52,741 nt of DNA from Actinomycetes bacterium. Its GTDB lineage: Bacteria > Actinomycetota > Coriobacteriia > Coriobacteriales > Atopobiaceae. The notes under the pieces are model-generated. The model did no database searches, had not been told where the DNA came from, and worked only from the letters and a program-made list of their open reading frames with translations. A program made the position numbers and the translations under genes. Below are positions 7,303-15,271 of the stretch, one piece after another (positions within the stretch are counted from its first letter, which is position 1; every line of letters starts with the position of its first letter). Where the stretch lies: contig JAKPQM010000018.1 of assembly GCA_029546925.1 (NCBI GenBank), forward strand, positions 1-52,741, given 5' to 3'.

Positions 7303-8148
7303 ATGGGTTATCAGGAAGCTTACGAGCCGATAGGTCATCTTGCTGAGGCGGCTGGAATCAAGAAGGCGATAGAAGAGTATGGGGGCGTGAAGGAGGATTC
7401 CGGAGGGTGCTGGTATTGCTGCGCGGTCAGACCGCGGACAGAGGAAGATGGCATGGAATACCTGGGGTCGGCGGGGCCGTATTACGCGTGCATCGCCGGC
7501 GCAAGGCATATCGTCTTCAAAATCGCATCCCATGCCATCCCCGAATGGGATGTCGGGCCGGATTGGAATTATCCAGAGCATTTCGAGGACTTGGACGAAA
7601 GCCTTGTCGTTGCTGCCGCACTGGAACGTCCTGATCTGGTCGAGGAGGCCTACAAGATCACGGTCGGGAGACTCGAGGCGATTCGACGCGCGAACCGCAG
7701 GTGGCACGAGGACCTCCGTGAAGAGGCCAACAGCTTGAAACCCGCTATCGAAGGATTCCTCAAGTCATATGGCCCGGCACGCATGTCGGAGTTCGAGCAC
7801 TGCGAAGCGCTTAAGGGCCATTCCATGTCCAACGTCGTAGTCGATCTGCTCAATCAGGATTACCTGGCATACGAAGGCGAGTTCAAGGATGCCCTGTTCT
7901 GGTTCGCGGATCAAAGCATCGCGGGGACATATGAGGACGTGCTGGAGCGGGTTCCTAAAAGCCTCGACGGGAGAATCGTCAGGTTCTTAGGCGCAATGGG
8001 GCCCGCAGACGCGCGGATGATCGCGCGGCGCATGGGCGCGAGCGAACAACGTGTCAGATCGATGCTCAAGCGGCTTCTTCGAGACGGCGGACTGGCTGTT
8101 GAGAAACGGGGTCGCGCCAATTGGTACAGGCTGGCCGAAACCTCCTAG
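7303..8148 (+). CDS. Unknown 281-residue protein with probable C-terminal winged helix
   Basis: I do not recognise this family. The ATG at 7303 is chosen for GGGAG eight bases upstream; the frame stays open for 43 more codons 5' but without a site. The N-terminal part has a CWYCC cluster (about residues 37-41) and alternating aromatic strands (YLGSAGPYYACIAGARHIVFKIASHAIPEWDVGPDW). The middle is strongly helical and charged (about 115-165). The last 70 residues look like a winged helix: DGRIVRFLGAMGPADARMIARRMGASEQRVRSMLKRLL and a GLAVEKRGRANWYRL wing. No transmembrane segment. It lies 94 bases after the AbiEi-type gene in the same direction, so it may be co-regulated with it. Confidence 0.72.
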   Translation: MGYQEAYEPIGHLAEAAGIKKAIEEYGGVKEDSGGCWYCCAVRPRTEEDGMEYLGSAGPYYACIAGARHIVFKIASHAIPEWDVGPDWNYPEHFEDLDESLVVAAALERPDLVEEAYKITVGRLEAIRRANRRWHEDLREEANSLKPAIEGFLKSYGPARMSEFEHCEALKGHSMSNVVVDLLNQDYLAYEGEFKDALFWFADQSIAGTYEDVLERVPKSLDGRIVRFLGAMGPADARMIARRMGASEQRVRSMLKRLLRDGGLAVEKRGRANWYRLAETS

Positions 8149-8212
8149 CGCCAACCACCGGCGGGAACAGGATGCGTGTCGATATAGTTGGAGGGAATGG
8201 AGGCCTGCGAGT

Positions 8213-8548
8213 CTATTCTTGTGCAGCAAGCCAAGCGTTGGCCTCTTGGGCAATCTGTTCCGATGAGAAAGCGTTCGGCCGGAGTCTGCCTGCCCATGCT
8301 CTCCCAAGATGCAGTGTATCCCACCTCGAGCGCATCTGATTATAGCGCCCCCTGCCCGGATCGTGGTTTCCAAAGCCATCGATCAGGGTATTCCAAAGCG
8401 GGCGATACAGGGAGATCGCCGAGGCTTCTGCCATCGGCACCCAGACATAGGCGAGTACAAGCGCCCTGATATGGAAATCAGCGCTTGATAGATTTCCTGC
8501 GAGCTCGATCGATTTGGCATGATTCAGCCTTGCCGATCGAGGAGCCAA
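8213..8548 (-). pseudogene. C-terminal remnant of an Eco29kI-family restriction endonuclease
   Basis: The 111-codon frame reads as the second half of Eco29kI-type GIY-YIG restriction enzymes: NHAKSIELAGNL, DFHIRALVLAYVWVPMAEA, then PLWNTLIDGFGNHDPG, GRYNQMRSRWDTLHLGRAWA. The DGFGNHDPG and RYNQxRSxWDxLH blocks are the most telling, recognised from memory of the family. The N-terminal half with the GIY-YIG catalytic core is missing: going upstream, the frame hits a TGA at 8558-8560 and I find no continuation in the other frames. The open frame starts only at a TTG without a ribosome binding site. No cognate methyltransferase gene is nearby. It is almost certainly inactive. Confidence 0.75.
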
Positions 8549-8640
8549 CCGCCGGGGTCATCCATGGGAAGAATCTCCGAATACGCCACACTTTCCCATG
8601 GGACAATTGCTTATCAGGCTTCTGATCTGGGAGAACAGGA

Positions 8641-8677
8641 ATCCCGCCACATTTTGGTCGGCAAAATGTGGCGGGAT
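8641..8677. repeat. Perfect 16-bp inverted repeat with no attached gene
   Basis: ATCCCGCCACATTTTG (8641-8656) and its exact reverse complement (8662-8677) flank a 5-base loop GTCGG. There is no T-run and no convincing start codon in operator distance on either strand. It looks like the operator palindromes found before other genes in this island and may be the leftover of a deleted gene. A role as a transposon end or hairpin RNA cannot be excluded. Confidence 0.65.
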
Positions 8678-8904
8678 CGGAACAGCTTGGTGCCAAAATG
8701 CCCTCGGATGACCCTTTCCGGATATGAAGGCTGCATGGTTTGAACACACGTCGAAAGGCACTCTTGCTTTGAACCATAGGAACACATTACGGGTTCGTGG
8801 CAGCTGTGAAGGCCGTCGTAGCAGGTCATGCTATCGATCCGGATTCCAAGAACAAGTCCTGCATGTCCGAGGCCCGTCTTGCGCGTGCAACTGTGCTCTA
8901 GGCA

Positions 8905-9681
8905 TCAGATGCAGGTATAGCCACCGTCGACGGCGATGTTCTGGCCGGTGAGATAGCTGCAGGCGGGAGATGCAAGCAGGATGGCGAGGCCGTCGAGCTC
9001 GCCCTCGTTGCCGTAACGGCCTTCGGGGATGGTGCGCTTGGCGTGCTCCTGGAAGAAGTCGCTGTTGAGGGTCTCCACGGTGAGGTCGGTGTAGAAGTAG
9101 CCCGGGCAGATGGAGTTGACGGTGATGTTGTACTTGCCCCACTCGGCTGCGAGTGCGCGGGTCAGGTTCACCACGCCGCCCTTGGCCGCATGGTAGGGGC
9201 TGGAGCCGGCCACCATGTTGCCCACGAGACCGTACATGGAGGCGATGTTGATGATGCGGCCATAGTTGGCGGGGATCATGGCCTTCTTGGCGCAGGCGCG
9301 GGCCATGCGGAAGGAGCCGAAGAGGTCGATCTCCATCTCGTTGCCAAACTGCTCATCGGTGATGTCCTCGGCGGGGGCGATGGCACCGGTGCCGGCATTG
9401 TTGATGAGGATATCGATGCGGCCGAACTCGGCAAGAGCTGCATCCACGGCGGCTTCGACAGCCTCGGTCGAGGTGATGTCGCACTGGACGGGGAGGGCTT
9501 TCACGCCGAACTCCTCGACGATCTCGGCGCAGACGGCCTCGAGCTTGTCCTTGCGGCGTGCGACAGCCACGATGTTGGCGCCTTGGAAGGCCAGAGCCTT
9601 GGCCATCTGGACGCCGAGGCCGCCGGAGCAGCCGGTGACGAGCGCGACCTGTCCCTCGAGGTTGAAGTAGTTGCGATCCAT
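8905..9681 (-). CDS. Short-chain dehydrogenase/reductase (classical SDR)
   Basis: 258 residues from the ATG at 9681, which has AAAGGA seven bases upstream. Classical SDR landmarks are all present: cofactor loop TGCSGGLG (about residues 17-24), NNAG at about 94-97, catalytic Ser in NIASMYG, and the Y-x-x-x-K pair in SPYHAAKGG. The A-R-R-K pattern after the second strand (VAVARRKDKLEA) suggests NADPH preference. Overall it resembles gluconate 5-dehydrogenase and 3-oxoacyl reductase-like SDRs. The substrate cannot be told: Collinsella relatives carry hydroxysteroid SDRs too, but nothing here is specific for bile acids. It stands alone, divergent from the next gene. Confidence 0.88.
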   Translation of the reverse strand: MDRNYFNLEGQVALVTGCSGGLGVQMAKALAFQGANIVAVARRKDKLEAVCAEIVEEFGVKALPVQCDITSTEAVEAAVDAALAEFGRIDILINNAGTGAIAPAEDITDEQFGNEMEIDLFGSFRMARACAKKAMIPANYGRIINIASMYGLVGNMVAGSSPYHAAKGGVVNLTRALAAEWGKYNITVNSICPGYFYTDLTVETLNSDFFQEHAKRTIPEGRYGNEGELDGLAILLASPACSYLTGQNIAVDGGYTCI

Positions 9682-9812
9682 AGGGCAATCCTTTCTGCTT
9701 GTAATAACCAATTGATGGGATTGTATCCACGCGGGCCTCGTTCTAGACACCCATCGGCTGTAATCCGCATAATAATCCGAAGAAGCTTGGCAGGAGGAGG
9801 GAGAGGCGGCTC

Positions 9813-10601
9813 ATGGCTGGGAAGGGAACCGAGAGGTGCCTGATCAAAGGTGCTGCTGTGGCTACGGCTGTGCTTATCGGCGTGGCTGCGGCTACCGTTT
9901 CCCGGCTGCTCCGCACAGTCGATCTCCATATTCGCTTCAACACGCTGTTCGGGCATGCGTCCGTCTTCACCGTGGAAGACGGAGCGGGCAACCCCGTGCG
10001 CATGCTTGCGGTGGGGCGCTCCGTCCAGTCGGGAACCTATCTCGGCGAGAAGCGCTTCGAGCTGCCGTTCGAATACTATCGCGCCTTCGAACGCGCCGTG
10101 CTGGCGAAAGGTGCCGTGCGCGATGTTCTCATGCTGGGTGGCGGGGCGTTCGCCTATCCCAAAGGCGCGCTCATCGCACACGAGGATATGCGCATGGATG
10201 TGGCCGAGATCGATCCCTCCATCGTGGAACTGGCCCGACGCTGGTTCTATCTGGACGAGCTCGAGGAACGTGCGGGTGATCGGCTTGCCATCCACGTGGA
10301 GGACGCACTTGGCTATCTGGCAACGTGCGGAAAGTCCTACGACGTCATCATCAACGACCTCTTCGCCTCCGGCGAGACGGTGCGATCGCTTGCCTCCGAC
10401 GAGGGTTTGGCATGCGTGAAGGCGCATCTGCGCGAGGGAGGCATCTATCTGGCGAATGTCGTGTGCCCTTCCTCCGACTATCGAAGCCTTCAAGAGACGG
10501 GTGACGCGCTCGAGCGGCATTTCCCGCAGGTCGAGATGGTCGCGTGCACCGATGATGATTTCTCGGATGACGAGAACTACCTGCTCGTCGCCAAGCTCTG
10601 A
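9813..10601 (+). CDS. Spermidine synthase-like methyltransferase-fold protein
   Basis: 262 residues with an N-terminal hydrophobic segment (about residues 12-30) that may anchor it in the membrane. The catalytic fold is the spermidine synthase type: LMLGGGAFAYPK (glycine-rich loop), MDVAEIDPSIVELARRWF (acidic ribose-binding strand), VEDALGYL and YDVIINDLF (the active-site Asp region). Stand-alone members with a membrane anchor are common in Actinobacteria, and many are not proven polyamine enzymes. No SAM decarboxylase or agmatine gene is nearby, so the aminopropyl-transfer role is uncertain. It is transcribed away from the SDR gene and toward purL on the opposite strand. Confidence 0.82.
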   Translation: MAGKGTERCLIKGAAVATAVLIGVAAATVSRLLRTVDLHIRFNTLFGHASVFTVEDGAGNPVRMLAVGRSVQSGTYLGEKRFELPFEYYRAFERAVLAKGAVRDVLMLGGGAFAYPKGALIAHEDMRMDVAEIDPSIVELARRWFYLDELEERAGDRLAIHVEDALGYLATCGKSYDVIINDLFASGETVRSLASDEGLACVKAHLREGGIYLANVVCPSSDYRSLQETGDALERHFPQVEMVACTDDDFSDDENYLLVAKL

Positions 10602-10676
10602 CAACCCATCCCGATAGCCCCTCGGCTCAGCAGAACAGGCGATGGTGCCGCATCGATGGCGATGGCTGCGGAGGGC

Positions 10677-13600
10677 TTATGAGAAGTATGCGACACCGCC
10701 CTCGATAAGGGGTTGGTGGGTGTTTCCGGGCACGTTCTTGTAGAGGCCGGCCCCGGAGCGTTCGGTATGGCCCATCTTGCCGAAGATGCGGCCGTCGGGG
10801 CTGGTGATGCCTTCGATGGCAAGGATCGACCCATTGGGGTTGACCGAAAGATCCATCGACGGCACGCCCTGCTCATCCACGTACTGCGTCGCGATCTGGC
10901 CCCGTGCCTCGAGTGCGGCGAGCAGCTCGGGGCTTGCGACGAAACGTCCCTCGCCGTGGCTGATGGCGATGGTGTGGATGTCGCCGACAGCGCACGAGGA
11001 GAGCCAAGGCGAGAGCGTGGAGGCCACGCGCGTGCGCACGAGCCGGCTCTGATGCCGGCCGATGGTGTTGAACGTGAGGGTGGGGCAGCTCTCGTCCATG
11101 GTGCGGATGTCGCCATAGGGCAGAAGGCCGAGCTTCACGAGGGCTTGGAAGCCGTTGCAGATGCCGAGCATGAGCCCATCGCGTTCGAAGAGCAGGCGGC
11201 GGACCGCCTCGGTGACGGCTGGTGCGCGGAAGAACGCTGCGATGAACTTGGCCGAGCCGTCGGGTTCGTCACCGCCCGAGAAGCCGCCGGGGACCATGAT
11301 GATCTGGCTGGCGTCGATGGCCTTGGCCAAGGCCTCGGTGCTCTCGGCGACGGCTGCGGGCGTGAGGTTGTTGATGACGAGGGTCTCGGCGACGGCACCG
11401 GCACGCTCGAAGGCGCGGGCGGTATCGTATTCGCAGTTGGTGCCCGGGAAAACGGGGATGACGACGCGCGGGCGCGCGATGGCGCTCCCATGGTAACCGT
11501 GGGATTTCCCGTTGGGGAAGGATAGGGCCTTGACTTGCTCGCCCGCACCGCGATACGCGAAAACTGATTCGAGAGCCCCCTCCCAGAGCTCTTGGAGCTC
11601 GGAGAGCGCGAGCTCCTCGCCGCAAGCGGAGAGGGTATAGGAAGCCGTGGTGGTGCCGAAGAGCGCAACACTGACGCCTTCGGGTGCCTCGGAGAGCTCG
11701 GCTTTAGGTGCGAGCTCCACGAGGAAGCTTCCGTAGGCGGGGCAGAAGAGCGATTCTCGGTCGAAGCTATCCTCCACGGCAAGACCGATGCCGTTGCCCA
11801 CGCACATCTTGAAGGCGGCCTCGGCCACGTTGCCGTAGCCGGGGGTGGAAACGGCGATGGCATCTCGGTTGCCGATGAGGTCCTCCACGTAGGAGAGCGC
11901 GGATAGGAGCGATTCCGGCTCGGGCGTGATGCCGTCTGCCCGGTAGCGCGGAACCACGGCAATGACCGCAGAGCCCGTGCTCTTGAACTCGGGCGAGGTC
12001 ACGCGGGAGACCGCTCCCACCGCAGTGGCAAAGGAAACCAGCGTGGGCGGCACGTCGAGCTCTTCGAAGCTGCCCGACATCGAGTCCTTGCCGCCAATGG
12101 CCCCGATGCCCAGATCGAGCTGGGCCATAAGCGCGCCGAGCAGGGCTGCCGTGGGCTTGCCCCAGCGCTCGGGCACGTCGCGCAGGCGCTCGAAATACTC
12201 TTGGAAGGTGAGGTAGAAGTCCTTGTGCAAAAAGCCCGCGGCGACGAGGCGCGCGACGCTCTCGACCACGGAAAGGTACGCCCCCGTGAAGGGGTTCGCG
12301 CTCATGAGGTAGGGATTGAAGCCCCAGGCCATGCCGGAGCATGTGGTGGTCTCGCCATCCACCGGCATCTTGGCCGCCATGGCCATGGCGGGTGTGAGCT
12401 GATGCCTGCCGCCGAAGGGCATGAGGACGGTGGCGGCGCCGATGGTGGAGTCGAAGCGCTCGGAGAGTCCCTTGTTGGAGGCCACGTTGAGGTCGCCCAC
12501 GAGCGCGCGCATCTTCTCCGAGAAGGAAGCGCCCCCCCAGATCCGGCTGTAGGGTTCCGCATCGGTGACATGCACCCGCGCGTGCTTGGGTGCTCCGTTG
12601 CTGTTCAGGAAGGCACGCGAGATGTCGACGATGACCGTGCCGCCCCACGTCATGCTCAAGCGCTTCTCGGCCGTGACCGTTGCGACGGGTGTGGCCTCGA
12701 GGTTCTCCTCATGGGCATAGCCGATGAAGGCATCGACGTCTTCTGCCGCGAGGGCTACCGCCATGCGCTCTTGGCTCTCGGAGATGGCGAGCTCGGTGCC
12801 ATCGAGCCCTTCGTACTTCTTGGGGACTTTGTCGAGGTCGATGGAAAGGCCGTCGGCCAGCTCGCCGATGGCCACGGAGACGCCGCCGGCACCGAAGTCG
12901 TTGCAACGCTTGATGAGACGGCAGGCATCCTCGCGGCGGAAGAGGCGCTGGAGTTTGCGCTCCACGGGCGCGTTGCCCTTCTGCACTTCGGCCCCGCAGG
13001 TCTCCAGGCTCGTCTGCTTGTGGGCTTTGGAGGAACCCGTGGCTCCGCCGATGCCGTCGCGCCCGGTGCGGCCGCCGAGGAGCACGATCACGTCGCCGGG
13101 GGCGGGGGTCTCGCGGCGGACGTGGCTCGCGGGCGTGGCCCCCACCACGGCGCCGATCTCCATGCGCTTGGCTGCGTAGCCCGGGTGGTAGAGTTCGCAG
13201 ACCTGGCCCGTGGCGAGGCCGATCTGGTTGCCATAGGAGGAGTAGCCGGCAGCGGCCGTGGTCACGAGCTTGCGCTGGGGCAGCTTGCCGGGCAGGGTCT
13301 CTGCGACGGGGACGGTGGGATCGGCCGCGCCGGTCACGCGCATGGCCTGGTACACGTAGGAGCGGCCCGAGAGCGGGTCGCGGATGGCACCGCCGATGCA
13401 GGTCGCCGCTCCTCCGAACGGCTCGATCTCGGTGGGATGGTTGTGGGTCTCGTTCTTGAAGAGGAAGAGCCAGTCCTGGTCCTCGCCGTCCACATCGACG
13501 GTCGCCTTGACCGTGCAGGCGTTGATCTCCTCGGACTCGTCGAGGCCGGTGAGCCGACCCGTGTGCTTGAGATATCTGGCCCCGATGGTCCCCATGTCCA

Positions 13601-14396
13601 TGAGGGTGATGGGTTTATCCGCGCGGCCGAGCTCCTCGCGCACGGCGAGGTAGCGCTCGAAGGCGGCTCGGACCACCGCATCGTCGATCTCGATATCCTC
13701 GAGCACGGTACCGAAGGTGGTATGGCGGCAGTGGTCGGACCAGTAGGTGTCGATCATCTTGATCTCGGTGATCGTGGGGGCACGGCCCTCATCTGCGAAA
13801 TAGCTCTGGCAGAAGGCGATATCGGCAAGATCCATCGCCAAGCCGCGCTCGTCGATGAATGCGGCGAGGCCATCTTGGCCGAGTGCAAGGAAGTCCTCGA
13901 GCGTCTCGACCATCTCGGGTGCGGGATAGGAGGTGCTGAGCGTCTTCGGGAGCGCGAGCGATGCCTCGCGGGCCTCGACGGGGTTGATGACGTAGCGTTT
14001 GATGGCGTCGACGTCGTCCAGCGTGAGCGCACCCTCCAGCACATAGACCTTGGCAGAGCGCACGAGGGGGCGCTCGCCTTGGCTGATGAGCTGGATGCAC
14101 TCGCTTGCGCTCTCAGCGCGCTGGTCGAACTGGCCCGGCAGGAACTCGACGGCGAAGACGCAGGCATCTCTCGTCTCGGGCATCTCGGACGTGGCCGTAT
14201 CGGATTGCGGCTCGGAGAAGACCGATGAGACGCAACGTGCGAAGAGCTCGTCGGAGGCACCCTCGACATCGTAGCGGTTGATGAGACGAAGCCCCGAGAG
14301 GGCGGCGATGCCCACGAGGTCGCGCAGCTCCCGCGCGAGGGCCTTGGCCTCGAGGTCGAATCCGGGCTTCTTCTCGACATAGACGCGTGAGACCAT
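10677..14396 (-). CDS. purL: Phosphoribosylformylglycinamidine synthase, single-chain
   Basis: 1239 residues, the large form in which synthetase and glutaminase are one chain; it makes FGAM from FGAR, glutamine and ATP in purine synthesis. The PurS-like N-terminus is followed by the linker with the DHCRHTTF block, then two AIRS-like halves (GGRTGRDGIGGATGSSKAHK; the second with GGKDSMSGSFEELDVPP). The C-terminal class I glutaminase starts near RVVIPVFPGTNCEYD, with the nucleophile Cys in GICNGFQ at about residue 1080 and the His in ISHGEGRF. It has the clostridial layout of about 1240 residues. GGAGG lies eight bases before the ATG. No other pur genes are in the window. Confidence 0.96.
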   Translation of the reverse strand: MVSRVYVEKKPGFDLEAKALARELRDLVGIAALSGLRLINRYDVEGASDELFARCVSSVFSEPQSDTATSEMPETRDACVFAVEFLPGQFDQRAESASECIQLISQGERPLVRSAKVYVLEGALTLDDVDAIKRYVINPVEAREASLALPKTLSTSYPAPEMVETLEDFLALGQDGLAAFIDERGLAMDLADIAFCQSYFADEGRAPTITEIKMIDTYWSDHCRHTTFGTVLEDIEIDDAVVRAAFERYLAVREELGRADKPITLMDMGTIGARYLKHTGRLTGLDESEEINACTVKATVDVDGEDQDWLFLFKNETHNHPTEIEPFGGAATCIGGAIRDPLSGRSYVYQAMRVTGAADPTVPVAETLPGKLPQRKLVTTAAAGYSSYGNQIGLATGQVCELYHPGYAAKRMEIGAVVGATPASHVRRETPAPGDVIVLLGGRTGRDGIGGATGSSKAHKQTSLETCGAEVQKGNAPVERKLQRLFRREDACRLIKRCNDFGAGGVSVAIGELADGLSIDLDKVPKKYEGLDGTELAISESQERMAVALAAEDVDAFIGYAHEENLEATPVATVTAEKRLSMTWGGTVIVDISRAFLNSNGAPKHARVHVTDAEPYSRIWGGASFSEKMRALVGDLNVASNKGLSERFDSTIGAATVLMPFGGRHQLTPAMAMAAKMPVDGETTTCSGMAWGFNPYLMSANPFTGAYLSVVESVARLVAAGFLHKDFYLTFQEYFERLRDVPERWGKPTAALLGALMAQLDLGIGAIGGKDSMSGSFEELDVPPTLVSFATAVGAVSRVTSPEFKSTGSAVIAVVPRYRADGITPEPESLLSALSYVEDLIGNRDAIAVSTPGYGNVAEAAFKMCVGNGIGLAVEDSFDRESLFCPAYGSFLVELAPKAELSEAPEGVSVALFGTTTASYTLSACGEELALSELQELWEGALESVFAYRGAGEQVKALSFPNGKSHGYHGSAIARPRVVIPVFPGTNCEYDTARAFERAGAVAETLVINNLTPAAVAESTEALAKAIDASQIIMVPGGFSGGDEPDGSAKFIAAFFRAPAVTEAVRRLLFERDGLMLGICNGFQALVKLGLLPYGDIRTMDESCPTLTFNTIGRHQSRLVRTRVASTLSPWLSSCAVGDIHTIAISHGEGRFVASPELLAALEARGQIATQYVDEQGVPSMDLSVNPNGSILAIEGITSPDGRIFGKMGHTERSGAGLYKNVPGNTHQPLIEGGVAYFS

Positions 14397-14476
14397 GGGG
14401 ACATCCTCCGGTTCGCTGTGATGTGCGCAGACACGTCCATTCTACGGCAACGGGCGATGCCGGGCTTGCGTCCCTC

Positions 14477-15271
14477 CTAAGCCAGAAGCACGATCGCGGC
14501 GACGAAGGCGAGCGAGAAAAACGCTGCTATGGCATCGCGGGTGCCGAGGTGCGGTTCGCGGAAGTGGGTGCGTCCAGCCCCTCCCTCGTAACAGCGCGCA
14601 TCGAGGGCGAGCGAGAGCCCCTCGGCATGGCGCAGGCCGCTTGCGAGGAGCGCCACGACCACAGGCACGATGGCGCGCACGCGCGCGATGATGCCGCCCT
14701 CGTCAAAGCCGCCGCCGCGCATGGACTGGGCGTCTATGATGGCAGAGGTCTCGTCGGCGAGCACGGGGACGAAGCGCAGCATAAGGGCTATGACCATGGC
14801 TATCTCGTGGCCGGGCAGGCCTATGCGCGCAAGGGGCGAGAAGAGCCTGTCGAGCGCGTCGGAGAGGCGGGTGGGCGTGGTTGTGATCAAGATGAGCGAG
14901 CCTACGAGAACCGCGAGCGCAAAGCGCACGGTGTAGAGAACGGCCGCCCACGCGCCGTCGACGGTGATGCGGATGGCACCGAAGGCGATGAGCGTCTCGC
15001 CTGTTTGCACGAAGAAGAGGTTGAAGGCGGAGAGCACGGCAAGCGCCATCACGAGCGGTCTGACCGAGGCCATGATGCGTCCCGCAGGCACGTGGGAGCA
15101 GGCCAGCACGAACGCAACCGCAACGGTGCTTATGGCGAGCTGCGCCGGGGTTGTTGCACAGAAGATCGCCACCATGAGGACGAGCGCGCTGCAAAGCTTG
15201 ACGCGGGCGTCGAGCGCGTGGATGGGGGAGTCGGCAGCATAGTACTGGCCGATATCAAGCCGAAACGCCAC
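14477..15271 (-). CDS. ecfT: ECF transporter transmembrane component EcfT
   Basis: 264 residues, integral membrane, transmits ATPase movement to the substrate-binding S component. Typical features are the N-terminal YYAADSPIHALDARVKL entry, four or more membrane segments between about residues 28 and 140, and the coupling helices carrying the two Ala-Arg-Gly-like motifs; SMRGGGFDEGG and the later DARCYEGG match these positions. Its first 17 bases overlap the end of the fused ATPase gene, so it is translated coupled to it. It is the last gene of the riboswitch-led ribU-ecfA-ecfT operon. Confidence 0.92.
   Translation of the reverse strand: MAFRLDIGQYYAADSPIHALDARVKLCSALVLMVAIFCATTPAQLAISTVAVAFVLACSHVPAGRIMASVRPLVMALAVLSAFNLFFVQTGETLIAFGAIRITVDGAWAAVLYTVRFALAVLVGSLILITTTPTRLSDALDRLFSPLARIGLPGHEIAMVIALMLRFVPVLADETSAIIDAQSMRGGGFDEGGIIARVRAIVPVVVALLASGLRHAEGLSLALDARCYEGGAGRTHFREPHLGTRDAIAAFFSLAFVAAIVLLA

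Larger units (their letters stand above)
8149..8904. other. Decayed accessory stretch with gene remnants
   Basis: About 750 bases without an intact gene. It holds the C-terminal remnant of an Eco29kI-type endonuclease (8213-8548), a 16-bp-arm palindrome (8641-8677) with no gene attached, and a 42-codon open frame at 8773-8901 (from after a TGA to a TAG) whose translation has a normal-looking composition (YGFVAAVKAVVAGHAIDPD, MSEARLARATVL). I could not assign that last piece, and it may be the tail of another deleted gene. The picture is a former insertion that has been eroded. Confidence 0.6.

Noticed and set aside
5102-8904. Intact insertion sequence or prophage in the accessory island
   Set aside because: No transposase, integrase or phage gene is visible, and no flanking direct repeats were found.
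12201-14228. 675-codon open frame on the plus strand opposite purL
   Set aside because: Antisense shadow of a well-conserved enzyme; the product is rich in Gly, His, Glu and Asp and has no recognisable domain.
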